Assembly: GCA_022605955.1 (NCBI GenBank)
Contig: JAKCOZ010000009.1
Location: 558,001 to 622,000 of the forward strand
Origin: Rallus limicola
Taxonomy: Eukaryota > Chordata > Aves > Gruiformes > Rallidae
Direction: 5' to 3'
Length of the DNA: 64,000 bases
Position 1 is the stretch's first letter, and every line of letters begins with the position of its first letter. The notes below the pieces were generated by a model that did no database searches, was not told where the DNA came from, and saw nothing but the letters and a program-made list of their open reading frames with translations. Shown piece after piece: positions 9,801 through 20,832 of the stretch. Both the position numbers and the translations under genes were made by a program.

Positions 9801-12800
9801 ATCCCATATTATTCATGACTACTGGGAGCTCCGTAGTGCTAATTTAGCTCTTTCAGTACTTATAAATCCATTGGAAATAACAAAACCACCTGGTTAACTG
9901 AATATGGATGACCACTCCCAAGTCAAATGGGATTATTAAAATCTATTACGAATGCATTTCTTCTTCACATTTTTTTTCCCCTCTCTCTGTGTTGAGACTC
10001 TGTTCCTAACAAAGCTTAACATCACTGGTGAAAAATGCCTCTGCATTCTGAAAAATGGTGTTGTGGGTTCAGGTGGCAGCCCCAGAGTATATTTTTAATT
10101 AGCTATTTTTCACTTATAACGTTATTGATCCCTATTCATTAGCAGTTTGGAGGACAGACAGAACACGGTTAATACAACAAATTTTGTCTTGAATTAATTT
10201 TTTTTTTTTTAAAATTTATTTTTTTACTTGCTGCGCAGCCCTAAAGGGATGCTGAATTGTGGCCATGAGGTTTTCCATACAGGTGGTTTGTAGATAAACG
10301 TGTACCGCAGCGCCCTGACACTGATCCTGTCAGTGCCTGTCCTTCATTATCGGGCAGATCTAAGGCAGCGCGAGCGCAATGGCATCATCCAGCCTCCCGC
10401 TCTTCGCTCCGGGACCACTGGCTGATCCGCAGGGCAGAACGGGTTCCCACCTCTGTCCCTTCAGCATGTGCAGGTGCTCAGCATTTCCTGGGTCGCCCAC
10501 CTTACTCCTGAGGGTCGCTCCGACGTTCTCATGAAGGTGCTTGTGTACATTAGAGCAGCAGTGTGTATGCAAGTGGAGACTCATCCTGCTGCCCCTGGAG
10601 ACCATGAGTTTATTTCAGGTGGAGCCGTTGTGATGGCCATTAGTTGGTGATGTTCTCTTTGTTAATAACTGCTCCTGTGGGATATGAATCTGACTCATTG
10701 GCTCGAAAAGTAAAAGCTTTAGTAACTTACTCAATACTCTTTAAGCTATCTGTTAGCATGCTTTCAGCAGATTGATTCCCATCAGCTGAAGGGACAGCAG
10801 TGGCTTTTTTGGAAAGCTACTCTCACTTATAAACCACCTTAATTTCTTCATACTGGTTCGTCTTGGCTAGGAAAATTCTGGAACGTATTCTCAGTGTTCC
10901 TGGAGAAAAGAAGAGTCTGTAATAAGAGAAAAGCTATGTTCACCATACTTAGGCTGCAGAGATCTGTAGTCTCTCCCGTTCTGCATTGCAAAGATGCTAG
11001 CTGAAAGTTTAAAGCTCTTCAACATTAGCTTAGCACTTTTCTACTAAGTCAGAATATGTTTTTCCATCAGCCACAAGGAATAGTGATAATTTTGTACTGT
11101 GTTTACACTATCAGGCAGCTAAACAAATGCAAGACTAATTTGTGACGGGACTCCAAAGCCCAGGCTTTCCCCTTGTAACATGCTGTGAAGAAGAAAACAT
11201 CTTTTAGCAGGCAGACTTTTTTTTTTTTCCCCTGTCTCATTTTTTAATTTCTGCTAGATTTGTCAAAAAAGCAGAGCTCACGGGGAAGCCTCAGTGTTGC
11301 ATTTATAAGGGATAGCAGGCTGTTCAGCACACATGACATAATTATTACTTGTGCTATCATGCTTTGTGTATTATCCATCCTGAGATGCAATTAGGTCCAG
11401 ACTGGCTTGCTGGAGCTTGGATCTTTGCTCAGCCAGCCATAAAGTCCCTACTCGCACTATAAAAAATTAATAGCTGTAACATGGACATTTAAGAGGATCT
11501 GGCTGCCACCCATATACTAGTTAGAGGCTTAGAACGGTGTGGCAAAGGGGCTTATGAGGAGTCACCCAGCAGTTTACAGAAGGATCAGGTGTGGAACCGT
11601 GTTGTCTTGGATGCTCTGTGACTCTTGTCTAGCGAGCTTCCCCCACAACAGGTGACAGGTTGTTTCTGACAGGAGAACAGTTGGTGGTATAAGTAAGTTT
11701 TTTGTGGGTGGGTTGTTTGTTTGTTTGTTTTTCTGCTGGCATAAATAAATTGGGAACCTGAAAGGAGTTTTAACCATCATTTTACATCAGATGAAACCAG
11801 CTCCACCAGAGCTAGCTGTATCATATGCTATGAGCTCTGGATTGCTTTTGTCTGAAAGCCAGAATAAAAGAGCAAAACAAATACATTACTAGTCCATTAG
11901 ATACCAATGCTAAGAAATAAAAGACATAAAATCATCCATTCTTACTGCAAAGCATCCAGAAGAGTGCAGTGAAAGAAAAACATCATGGCCTTAATTCTTT
12001 ATGGAGATGATTTCTCACCACCGGTATAAACTGCAACCACTCATCTGCACGTGGAAAATAAAATCAAAGAGCATAAATCCTTGATCAGGATTTACTTGGC
12101 TAAGTTACAGGCCTATATCCCATGCCTGAGCTGGACGTCCGAAACCAGGAAATTCATTCTTAGACATACAAAGTCCCCACAGTATTTCTGTAATCACATT
12201 TCAGAACGCGAGCAGGAGCTGGGATTCGGTTGGGTAATGTCTGAGGGGATGGAAGTACATGGCACTAGGCTGGAAGCTGCATTTTGTAAATCTATCCTGA
12301 TTGCAACCAACAGAGTTCATTGCTGCTTCGGGTCTCAAGACCAGAGAACAGATCCACACCATGATTTTTTTCCTCATCCTTGTACAAATAATATTGCCAC
12401 TTCAACAGAGCTTTAAACCATTTTCTATTTTGATCTGAGACTGACAATTCTTTTCCTCTCCACAGTTTTCTGAACATGTGTTGCAGAATTTCCAGAAACA
12501 GGAATTTTAAGAAGCAACAAAAATACTCAGTCACTCCGTTTATAAAATGAGCATCTTAATTCTTTATTTTATGACATTTTTGTCATCCAAGAACTTTAAA
12601 GCACTCCATAGATGTGTCCTGGCTCTGACCAGCTCACCTGCTTGGAGAGGTTAACTTTGGGCCTGGCCAGAACCATCACAAGATGTTAATTGTCCCGGCT
12701 TCACAATATCCTTCTTTCCTAATCTTATGAAAGGAAACTATAGTTAAAGAAGGCTAGGGAACTTAGAATCAGAGTTATACTTTAAGGTAACTCTGCTCCA

Positions 12801-15449
12801 AGCACTCTCTTTTCTCTATAAACGAAATCTTCATCTCAATGATATGTTGGCGAGCAAAGTTTCCTCCCACCCCATCTCATTTTAAGTCTGATAGGAATCC
12901 TTCTGCATTAAAGAATACTCAGTTACATTTGCATCGGTCCTCAGACTGGGAAACCTAGAGGTTAGCTTCAGAGCAAAACCTGTAAATAGATGCTTCCTCC
13001 CATTCTAGATGCCATCAGCTGAAACAGCTCTGGGTTTTAAAATTAGTAGAAGGATGAAATTCAACAGGTAGGAGGTGTTTGCTGCCCTTGGTGTGGTTTA
13101 CTAGATCGAGCTAGTTTGCATGTGTCTTAGTAGGCATACTCCTTCCGTAGCTGATACACTGGGACAGAAAACTGTCTGGGGGCTAATGGTTATGGGTGGA
13201 AAGGAGATGGACTCCTAGAACTAGTCTTTCATGATTTTCCAGTGAGAGTTTAATATTTAATTTTAGGGTACACTCTTTACAAATCCTAAGGACACACTTA
13301 GTTGGCATTAAAACACACCCAACAAGATTATCATAGCAGAGAATGTTCGACACTTTTGAGTGAAGCATGGAGTTTTAAAAAACTCCAGTCAGCTGGAGTG
13401 CACGTTCCTAAATACCTGTCTCCCATCAGGATTTTCTACAGACTTGAGCACTCCAGCATGCAAAATGGTGTGTCACTGTGATACATGTCAGCTTGTGCCT
13501 GAGGAAATACTGAACCAGAAACTCTCCCTGTGCTGTCCTTTTTCCTAGCACAGATCCCAAACTCATTCCAAGAGAGCTTGTTCTGTCTCCATTCTAACTT
13601 TTTTCATAACATCAGATGGTTTAGCTGACAATTTTTGGACAGTTTGGGAGATGAGTGACCTGAGACTGGGATGTCACACAACCTGGACAGGACCTGAAGG
13701 TGCAGGTGGATGGAGGCCCCAGGCAATGCAGGTCAGGGCCATTGAAGCCCATTTGTGCATTCAGGGCCCTGATAGCTAATTTCTTCCCATCAGTGTGCTT
13801 CTTGCAGGAGCAGTTTCTCTTATTAAGGTAGAAAGACTTAAATTGCAATTTGGGGATGCTGCCCTATGTCATCACCTAGAACAGGCAGGGATCCATTTGC
13901 ACAGGAGGATGAACTTGGATTAACAGATTGAAGAAGCACCTGAGGGAATTTATACACCATGATCTGGGCAGCAAAGACAATAATTAGGTCTTTTACAAAT
14001 ATCAGACAATAAAATAATTATCTCAATACAGCTGGTAGCCCACCCATACACCCGGGGACTAAAGGGACCAGCACTAGCTGTGCTGGGATGCAACGGGAAG
14101 CATGTGGGTACATCCAGTTAAAGGCTTGCAGGCACTTGCAGGAGTGAAATTCTGCAGGGACCCAGCCAACACCTGGGCATGCTTCATGAGCAATGGCTGT
14201 GACCTGCAGCAATCACCTCTGGTGTCCCAGGCAGAGCTGGTGATGGCTGCAGAGGTCAGGATCACACGTGCTGTCTCTTTCCCTGGGCACATTTTATCTT
14301 TGTTCTTCTCCTCTGAAGGCTGGGACAAGGGAAAACCAGCAAGATTTCTTTTATTAAAAAAAACCCAAACCCAACAAAACAACAAAATAACACCAACCAA
14401 AAATCCAGACATCCTGTTGGTTCACTCTTTCAGCTTTTGGGGACATAGGTTCAGGGGTCTCATCCTTGTCTCACGTAGAGAAGAGAGCTGAAACCCAGCA
14501 GAGGATGAAGCTCTATTTGAAGAAAGAAAAGGTGTTGCTTTAGGGTTCATGGAGTCAAAACAGGTACCAGGACCTGATCTTAGGACCCCTCTTGGTTTTA
14601 AGCCCGGAATGTAAAACTCACTTAAGGATAGTAGAGGTAGAAATTTGCCAACATACCTGCTTTCAATTCTCTGCTGAGGACAGTTTCTGAGTCAGGATTT
14701 ATTGTAGCTCAAACTAAATAACAGAGAGCAAGCTGATTCAATACCACCACTGCCACCCCCCCTCCCCCCCCATCTCAGTGAAATTCATCTGCTGAAGAAT
14801 ATATTTTGTCTATCAGATGCCTTTTACCCCTTGCATAAGGGCACAAGTGGTATTTTGCAGTTCAGGTGTATTGGATCTGGTGGCATGGATCACTCTCCAT
14901 CCTTTTAACTCCGCAAACCCTGCTTCTGTTTCTTCATTCCACCAAATGTGCATGCTGCTCTCTTGTTTCTGCACCATCTGAAGGTGGTTCTCAAGAATGT
15001 ATGAAAGCTAACCCCTGTCTGTGGGCACAGGACAGAACAGTGCAGCCCAGTTCAGGAGCCCCTTTGCTCTCCTTCAGGAAGTTCATCTCAAGTGAGTTAA
15101 TTTTGTGCATTTGGGCATCTTCCCTTGAAGAGCAGAATCTGTGTGGTGGCTGAGAGCAGAGCAGAAGTGAGATGCTCTTTTGTGCTCTGCATTACCCTCT
15201 TCCTCTGTAGCTGATAGTGATTGCAGCACTTTCTGCTCTTTTCTTCCACAGCACATCATCAGCCTCATGGCTGTTTCATTTACACTGGACTGTGTGAGAA
15301 TTTCAAGGACAGGTGCCTTCCCAGGTCTCATTCATTTAAAGTTGTTAACATGTGAAAAATTGCTTTTTAGAAAAAAAAAATACAAAAAAATACATCAGTG
15401 ATTGTAACACTGAGTTCTTATGACCAGGTCCTGTAGTGCTTGGAAAGGG
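6824..15449 (+). other. BRINP3: BRINP3 intron 1, 5' part
   Basis: The first about 140 bases are still CpG-island DNA; the rest is AT-rich non-coding sequence. It holds a poly-A/G patch at about 7650-7675 and a T/A-rich low-complexity run at about 10195-10225. An AT-rich block at about 9640-10140 carries several TAAT-core homeobox-type motifs (for example TTAATTAG near 10098). An A/C-rich tract lies at 14353-14405 and a C-rich patch at about 14755-14772. No recent CR1 copy and no recognisable exon was found. Open frames here are short and match nothing known. Confidence 0.5.
14353..14405. repeat. A/C-rich tract seeded by A8CCC
   Basis: Begins with TTAAAAAAAACCC and continues with AAACC and CAACAAAA units for about 50 bases. 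It resembles the tracts at 5121, 37834, 47242 and 63097. Confidence 0.8.
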
Positions 15450-15558
15450 GGCAACTCGATCCTCACACTTCAGATGAGGAAGTGAAAGCAAAGAGACACA
15501 AGGTGATAAACCAAGGGTCTTCCAGCAGATAAGAGCAATCTCTGAGACCCAGACTATT
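15450..15558 (+). repeat. Ancient MIR-like SINE fragment
   Basis: The sequence follows the well-known MIR core closely: a CCTCACA stretch, then CAGATGAGGAAGTGA, then AGAGAC with AAGGTGATAAACCAAGGGTC, then CCAGCAGATAAGAGC and CCCAGACT. This order matches the conserved MIR segment (bases of the type ATGAGGAAACTGAGGC, followed by CCCAAGGTCACACAGC). It is diverged, as expected for an element shared by amniotes. Identified by eye; a profile search would settle it. Confidence 0.6.
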
Positions 15559-17908
15559 GTTTTATTCTTTATGTAAAATTTCTTTCAATTTTTCAGTGTC
15601 AAAATAGCTCTAAGAACAACGGTGCTGAGGTTTTGTACCTCGCTTGAGCTGCAGCGCTTTCCATGCAGCTGCAGGGAATGACGTGCTGCTTCTTGCCATG
15701 GATTCGGAGCTGAAGTCACTGGTAGCATTCCTGAGCATTCTGTGTAACAGAAGATAAAGAACATGCTTCCTTCCTGTGTTCCACCATGTGCAATCTGAAG
15801 GGAAGACCCAGTGTCCCCTGTCACACCCGCTACTGTACTTGATCAAAAGTGGTAACTTTGAAATCCCTAAGGCTTATAAGCGACTGGAGGGATGGATGGA
15901 GTACCAAAAACCTCACAAAAGTGTGACCTCACTGACCTTTTGACTACCTGCAAACAGAATTTGCTGTATTTCCCCCATCTGTTTTTGGATTTTTTCTTTG
16001 TCTTTAGAGGCATATATACGTATTAGTTGTTACTTAGATCAGTTCAAAGAAAGTCAGGCTTTGTGTTTTGCATAAAAAACCACCATCAGCACCATCTTAG
16101 AGACATTAAGGTTTCATATACTTGTGGAGAGGTGAACATCATGTTTTCTAAGTTAGTTGCCTTTGAAAGGACATATCTGAGAATAACAATCTTCAGTTTT
16201 CATTTCATCCTTGTGGGAAGTTACAGCCAGAAGAATCCCCTTCAGCATAGAGGAATCTCGTCTTTCCACACAGGAGATGGGATGTTTCAGCACTTTCATG
16301 GGATTCTAGTGAGCACAGAAACCAAAGGGCTTCAGAGAGATCCTGGTCTTCTGTGTTCCCACTGTCAGAAGATCTCTGTGGGAAGCAAAGAGGAAGAGGG
16401 AATAAGGGAGGGAAGGTTGTGCTCGTTGGTGTGATGCTGCCAGAGATTGCAAGGTCATTGCTCCATGTGAGCACCTCAGACCCAGGCCATAGCACCTCCC
16501 AGGCTTGCAAGATAGAGAGAAATGCTGGAAAAACTCCACCCTGATCTCATTTATAATACCTGTACATTTTAGTGTGCAGGTATTTTATTTTGATTCTTCA
16601 GGACTGCAGCTGTATTTGTTGCCCAACAAAGCTGCTGATGTTGCCTGACATTGACATTATTGGCTCATACAAAAAGTCACCCCACTGGTAAACCAGTAGA
16701 CAGTGATCTACTCAGTAGATGTATCTTTGCTGTGTACTAGAGCATCTATCCAATGCACAACTCACCTCTCAGGAGAAAAACAAAACAAGCCACAACACCA
16801 CAACCCCCCCAAAAGTTGCATGCAGTGAGGTTACCACCAATTTCTGTGGTTTTTTTCCTTGAGAAAATGTTACACTTTTTCCATTTTTGGAAGGATTTAA
16901 ACCTATTCATTTGCTTTTTCTTGAACATTTTTGTACACACATCTGGTTTGGCCCTATGTTATTCTCTGTATAAATGATTTGTCAGTTCATGTTCTGTAAG
17001 CAGGAGAGCTCAACCCACCAATCAAGCTTTACTATTTTAGGTACAGTAGCTTAGTGAGTTCACAAACTACCCACATGTCATTATAGACCATTTCTAGTGT
17101 AACCTTAGAAAAGCAAGGGTGAATTTGGTGGGTTTTGCCCTACAGTGGCATGACAGCACAGTAACTACAGGCTTCTGCATTCCCGTTCCTGGCTGAAGCT
17201 TGATGAAGGTTATCCCAGTGGATGTTAGGGAATGGATTATGCCAGTCTTCAGTGCCCTTTAGTGGTCACAAAAGCTCAGACTTGGCTCTGGCATTTCCAG
17301 AAGGCACTGACTCAGAGCCATTAACACCAGTGAGGAGACTCCAGCTTCCCAGCACAGAAGAACCTAGCCCATTATGCTCCTTGAACTCAGTCTGACCTCA
17401 GGTTTTAGAAAAGGCTGAAAACTTATTAGCATGTGAAAGTGGTAACTGGACCAAACCCCAGGGAAAGCAGAAAGTAACGTGCTGATCATCTATGCCTGAT
17501 AATTGTCCTGTAAGTCAGCAGGTTAAAGAGGCAGGATGTTGAGATGACAGTTTTGTTTGAAGTGTCTCCTCTGCAGAGTGTTTTCTCTGCTTTAAACTCC
17601 ACTTAACAGGTGTTCATGTCCTCTTCAGTCCTCACATCCCACCTTGAAACCAGCAGGTGCTCGAGCACAAATTCAATTCAGACTGTTCCTCCCTGGAGTT
17701 CTGTGCCAGTTGTTGTAACTGCAGCCTTTGGATGTTCCACCTAGAATGGTTTTCAAGGCATTGCATTCATTACAGAGTTGGAGTATTTAAAATGTTGAGA
17801 TGTTTTCAGTCTGTAACCTTAGGAAAACTGCTTAGGCTGGAATTTTCTAAATTATCCCTTCATAGGAAATATGCAGTTTAATCCCTCTAACAGTTAAAAA
17901 AAAAAAAT

Positions 17909-17998
17909 CTTGGCCTTGGTCTTTCCATGCCCCAGTTCCTTGTTTGTTAAATCAAGGTAAAAGTTTTCTTCTCCAGGGTGTTAGGAGAATTGATGCTC
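17909..17998 (-). repeat. Possible MIR-like SINE fragment, reverse orientation
   Basis: Contains CCCCAGTTCCTTGTTTGTTAA and, 20 bases on, CTCCAGGGTGTTAGGAGAATT. These resemble the reverse complement of MIR (CTCAGTTTCCTCATCTGTAA, then AGGGTTGTTGTGAGGATT). Weaker than the copy at 15450. Confidence 0.4.
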
Positions 17999-18737
17999 TG
18001 GAGGCTGATTTTACAATGACTGGACAATATAGACAAGTGAATGACTATCAGCTAGAAATGCACGTGTTATTTCACTCCTCCTGAGGACTAGCTGTACATT
18101 TATACTCGCTTGGGAAACACCTTCACTTATCTTTAAAACAAGGAGATCATCTTCTTCTGTAGCTACACAGGTTCTCTAAAGGTGTTTAGCCAGTGGTTAA
18201 TTTATGACATGCCATGAGGTGTAGCATTAAGGCAAGCACAGAGCAATGCTCTTTACCATTCCCTTTCAAGTGCTTATCCGGGCTACTTTTAGGAAGATGC
18301 TACATATACAAAGTAAAGTAATTAATTTTCCAGTCCTAATATTATAATTTTGAATTCAAAAGGGAGCCAATTAGTTATCATTACAATTCAATGGCTTGAA
18401 ACACTTTAGGGTTAATAACTTCCTAAAAAGTAAACTCCTACCTCTTGTAATTTAAACCATTTTGTGATTTTTTTCAATAGAAAAGATAAATTGGGAAACA
18501 CAGACCCTTATGTCTTAGCTAGCGTTTTTATAAAAGCAGTAGGTATGAAAGTTGAAATTCTCATTATGCTTTTTGGAGCTTCACACAACGTAAAGAAATT
18601 ATGCCCAGAGTCTTGCTAGTTGATGGCAAGGATGGTGGAGGGGAGTGAGTGTGCTGTGCAATATATTTTTCCCTGATTGGTGAAAAGAAGAGGGACAGAA
18701 CTATTGTAGGTTTTCACTCTGCTGCGGTGCAAAAGCA

Positions 18738-18842
18738 GTACACCTTGTACGTCATACATCCCACACACGGTGTTGGTACACCTTGTACGTTGTACAGCAC
18801 ACACAGGGTGTTGCATTCCGTGCAGCATACACGGTGTGCAGG
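18738..18842. repeat. 38-bp tandem repeat, about 2.7 copies
   Basis: Unit 1 at 18738-18775 and unit 2 at 18776-18813 both start with GTACACCTTGTAC and share CACACA-GGTGTTG at their ends. A diverged partial third unit follows from 18814. Units 1 and 2 each begin with a perfect 13-bp inverted motif, GTACA-CCT-TGTAC (18738-18750 and 18776-18788). Confidence 0.85.
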
Positions 18843-19763
18843 CTTTTTGACTGGCCGGGATTGCTTGAGAGCGTACAGAACAGCTAGAGAGCTCTCTGCT
18901 GCAGGCTCCTGGAATGTAATTTCAAAAGGATTTATGAAATTAATGCAATCTGTGTTTTATGATCATAAACTACTGCCTGGTGATAACCATTTATGGTCAC
19001 ATCTCAGTGCTTTGGCATATGCCCAGCGTGAAGTAGATGGAAAAGGTCTTTTTTACTTTTATTTCCAGTGAGATCACTTATACATCTCTTGTTTGCAGGA
19101 TCGGGTCCAAATCACGTTACAAACAATTACACCTGGGCCTAAGAAGACAATAAACCTTGGCTATTTCTCTGGTTTTACAGACAGATTATTGTATTCTCAG
19201 GCTGTAAATGGCTGTTGGTTCACATGTACTTCTGTGCTCTTCTGGAGGCAGTTAACTTCCTGCAGTGGATGTGTTTATAATCTGTACCAAAGGCTCTTCA
19301 GAATATGGATGTCTGGGATTTATGCACAGGGCGTATTTATTCAGCTACACCCTTCCCCTTGTAATCCATGGGTGGTACGGAGCGTGCAGTCGCAGAGCTG
19401 TTCTATTGGGAGCATCCTTCACTCAGGGGACTCTTAGGAATTAAATCACCGATGGCAAAGGAGAACCTCCCACCAAGTAAAACAGAAAAATCCTAACAAG
19501 GGGCACTGTAAAAATGTCCTAATGCGTGCTGTTTTGAGTGACTCTGAATTAAAAAATGTTTCTCACTATAAATTAATCAGCTAGAGGAATGCAAGCTCTC
19601 ACATTAATACATGTTAATTGATTCTGTGCTGGTTTATCTTACACTGAAAACTAGAACTTGTTGTTTCTATATGTTTAGGAATCCTTATGATCTTTGTTAT
19701 TTTGAGTATTTCTGACAGCTTCATGCTCTTGCATAGATGTTTTCACAAAACCTGAGCAGGATA

Positions 19764-19800
19764 TAGAATCATTATCCCATTTCACAGGTATGGAACTGGC
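19764..19800 (+). repeat. Possible short MIR-like fragment
   Basis: AATCATTATCCCATTTCACAG followed by GTATGGAACTGG resembles the MIR segment with ATTATCCCCATTTTACAG and GAGGAAACTGAGG. It is short, so a chance match is possible. Confidence 0.4.
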
Positions 19801-20546
19801 TTGTCTTCACCCAGTTCCTACAGGAGGCTCTGGTTAATTGATTTTTGACTGGGTACCCAATGCAATTGTTTAGTGATTCTGGCTGATCCATTGGATTGGA
19901 GTGAATTGGACTGAAAGACAAGTGCTGCTGTAAGGGGTCCTCAAAACTGCAGTGTCTGGAGCTTGAATAGCTCATGGAACTCATGGTCAGTGTGGGTAGC
20001 TCCAGTGACCGACGCAGCCACTCCTTGTGCAGTGGCACTGATTTGGGAAGAGTGACGTGAACCTTTAACTATGTGTGTGGTGAAGACAAGCCATTCAATG
20101 CCTTTTCCAAGGGCTAAGAAAAAGAAAGGGTCTTCTGAATCTCATCTGTGTTTTCTGTCCAATATATGAACTGCAACCTTATGCATAGACATTGCTGAAT
20201 GATTTTTGTACTGATGCTAACAGGCAATAATTCTTGTGTTGCTTATTTTTCATTAATGACTAGCATTATTGGGAAAAAAAACCCCACAATCCCTCCCCTG
20301 ACAATTTGTGAAGGTTTCCCTTCAACAGTAAATATTATCACTGATGATGTTAATGAAGACATTAGTTTCACAGCATTTGAAGTACTGAAACACTCCACTG
20401 TTAACTAGCCTAGTGGGGTTTATGCTAATGTAAAATGTAATAAAGTAGAGGCCACTATCTCTTTAAGCTGAAAGAAAGGAAACTTGTTTCTACTTCCAAG
20501 GGATGCCTAGTGTGTGCTTATCTAATTGACTGTGTATTTTGTCTAG

Positions 20547-20596
20547 GTGTTGAGGGAAAGCTAAGAGAATGAAGGCTCTAAGTCCCCAGTGGAAGC
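20547..20596 (+). other. BRINP3: 5' untranslated part of BRINP3 exon 2
   Basis: The exon is taken to start after the acceptor TTTTGTCTAG that ends at 20546. The 50 bases before the start codon contain an upstream ATG at 20569 (A at position -3) in a different frame from the main start. The main ATG at 20597 has A at -3, a good initiation context. Confidence 0.75.
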
Positions 20597-20625
20597 ATGA
20601 TATGGCGATGCAGTGCTGGTGCTGA
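20569..20625 (+). promoter_or_regulatory. Upstream ORF overlapping the BRINP3 start
   Basis: ATG at 20569 opens an 18-codon frame ending in TGA at 20623-20625. It is shifted by one base relative to the main frame and overlaps the first 29 bases of the BRINP3 coding sequence. A good purine at -3 means some ribosomes could initiate here, which would lower main-frame translation. The frame is seen directly; the regulatory effect is inference. Confidence 0.55.
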
Positions 20626-20832
20626 ATTGTTCTCTCTGATGGCTCTATGGGAGTGGATAGCACTGAGTCTTCATTGCTGGGTTTTAGCAGTTGCTGCTGT
20701 TTCGGATCAGCATGCCACAAGCCCCTTCGACTGGCTCCTCTCTGATAAGGGACCCTTCCATCGCTCACAGGAATACACAGATTTTGTGGACAGAAGTCGA
20801 CAGGGATTTAGCACAAGATACAAGATTTACAG
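20597..20832 (+). CDS. BRINP3: BRINP3, first coding exon (residues 1-78 plus two bases)
   Basis: This exon encodes the amino terminus of BMP/retinoic-acid-inducible neural-specific protein 3, a secretory-pathway glycoprotein made mainly in neurons. The BRINP family is reported to slow the cell cycle and carries a MACPF domain. From memory, the peptide differs from mammalian BRINP3 only around residues 5-6. It begins MIWR, and residues 14-36 are a hydrophobic signal peptide ([15 protein letters not shown], then VLAVAAVS) with likely cleavage around residues 33-36. The family-typical [14 protein letters not shown] (44-57), FVDRSRQGF (63-71) and TRYKIY (73-78) follow. The exon ends in phase 2 at AG before GTATGA (intron starts at 20833); the split codon would be Arg79, and the MACPF domain begins about here. 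The full protein is about 766 residues, so the rest lies downstream of the window. BRINP1 and BRINP2 differ clearly in this region, which supports BRINP3. Confidence 0.95.

Larger units (their letters stand above)
15559..20546 (+). other. BRINP3: BRINP3 intron 1, 3' part
   Basis: AT-rich non-coding DNA with two further MIR-like fossils (17909-17998 and 19764-19800) and a 38-bp tandem repeat (18738-18842). It ends with a branch-point-like CTAATTGAC at about 20522-20530 and the acceptor TTTTGTCTAG at 20537-20546. No recent CR1 and no exon-like frame was recognised. The open frames at 16027-16434 and 18649-19071 lack any known domain. Confidence 0.55.

Noticed and set aside
20490..20768. 92-codon minus-strand frame over BRINP3 exon 2
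   Set aside because: It is the antisense shadow of a strongly recognised coding exon.
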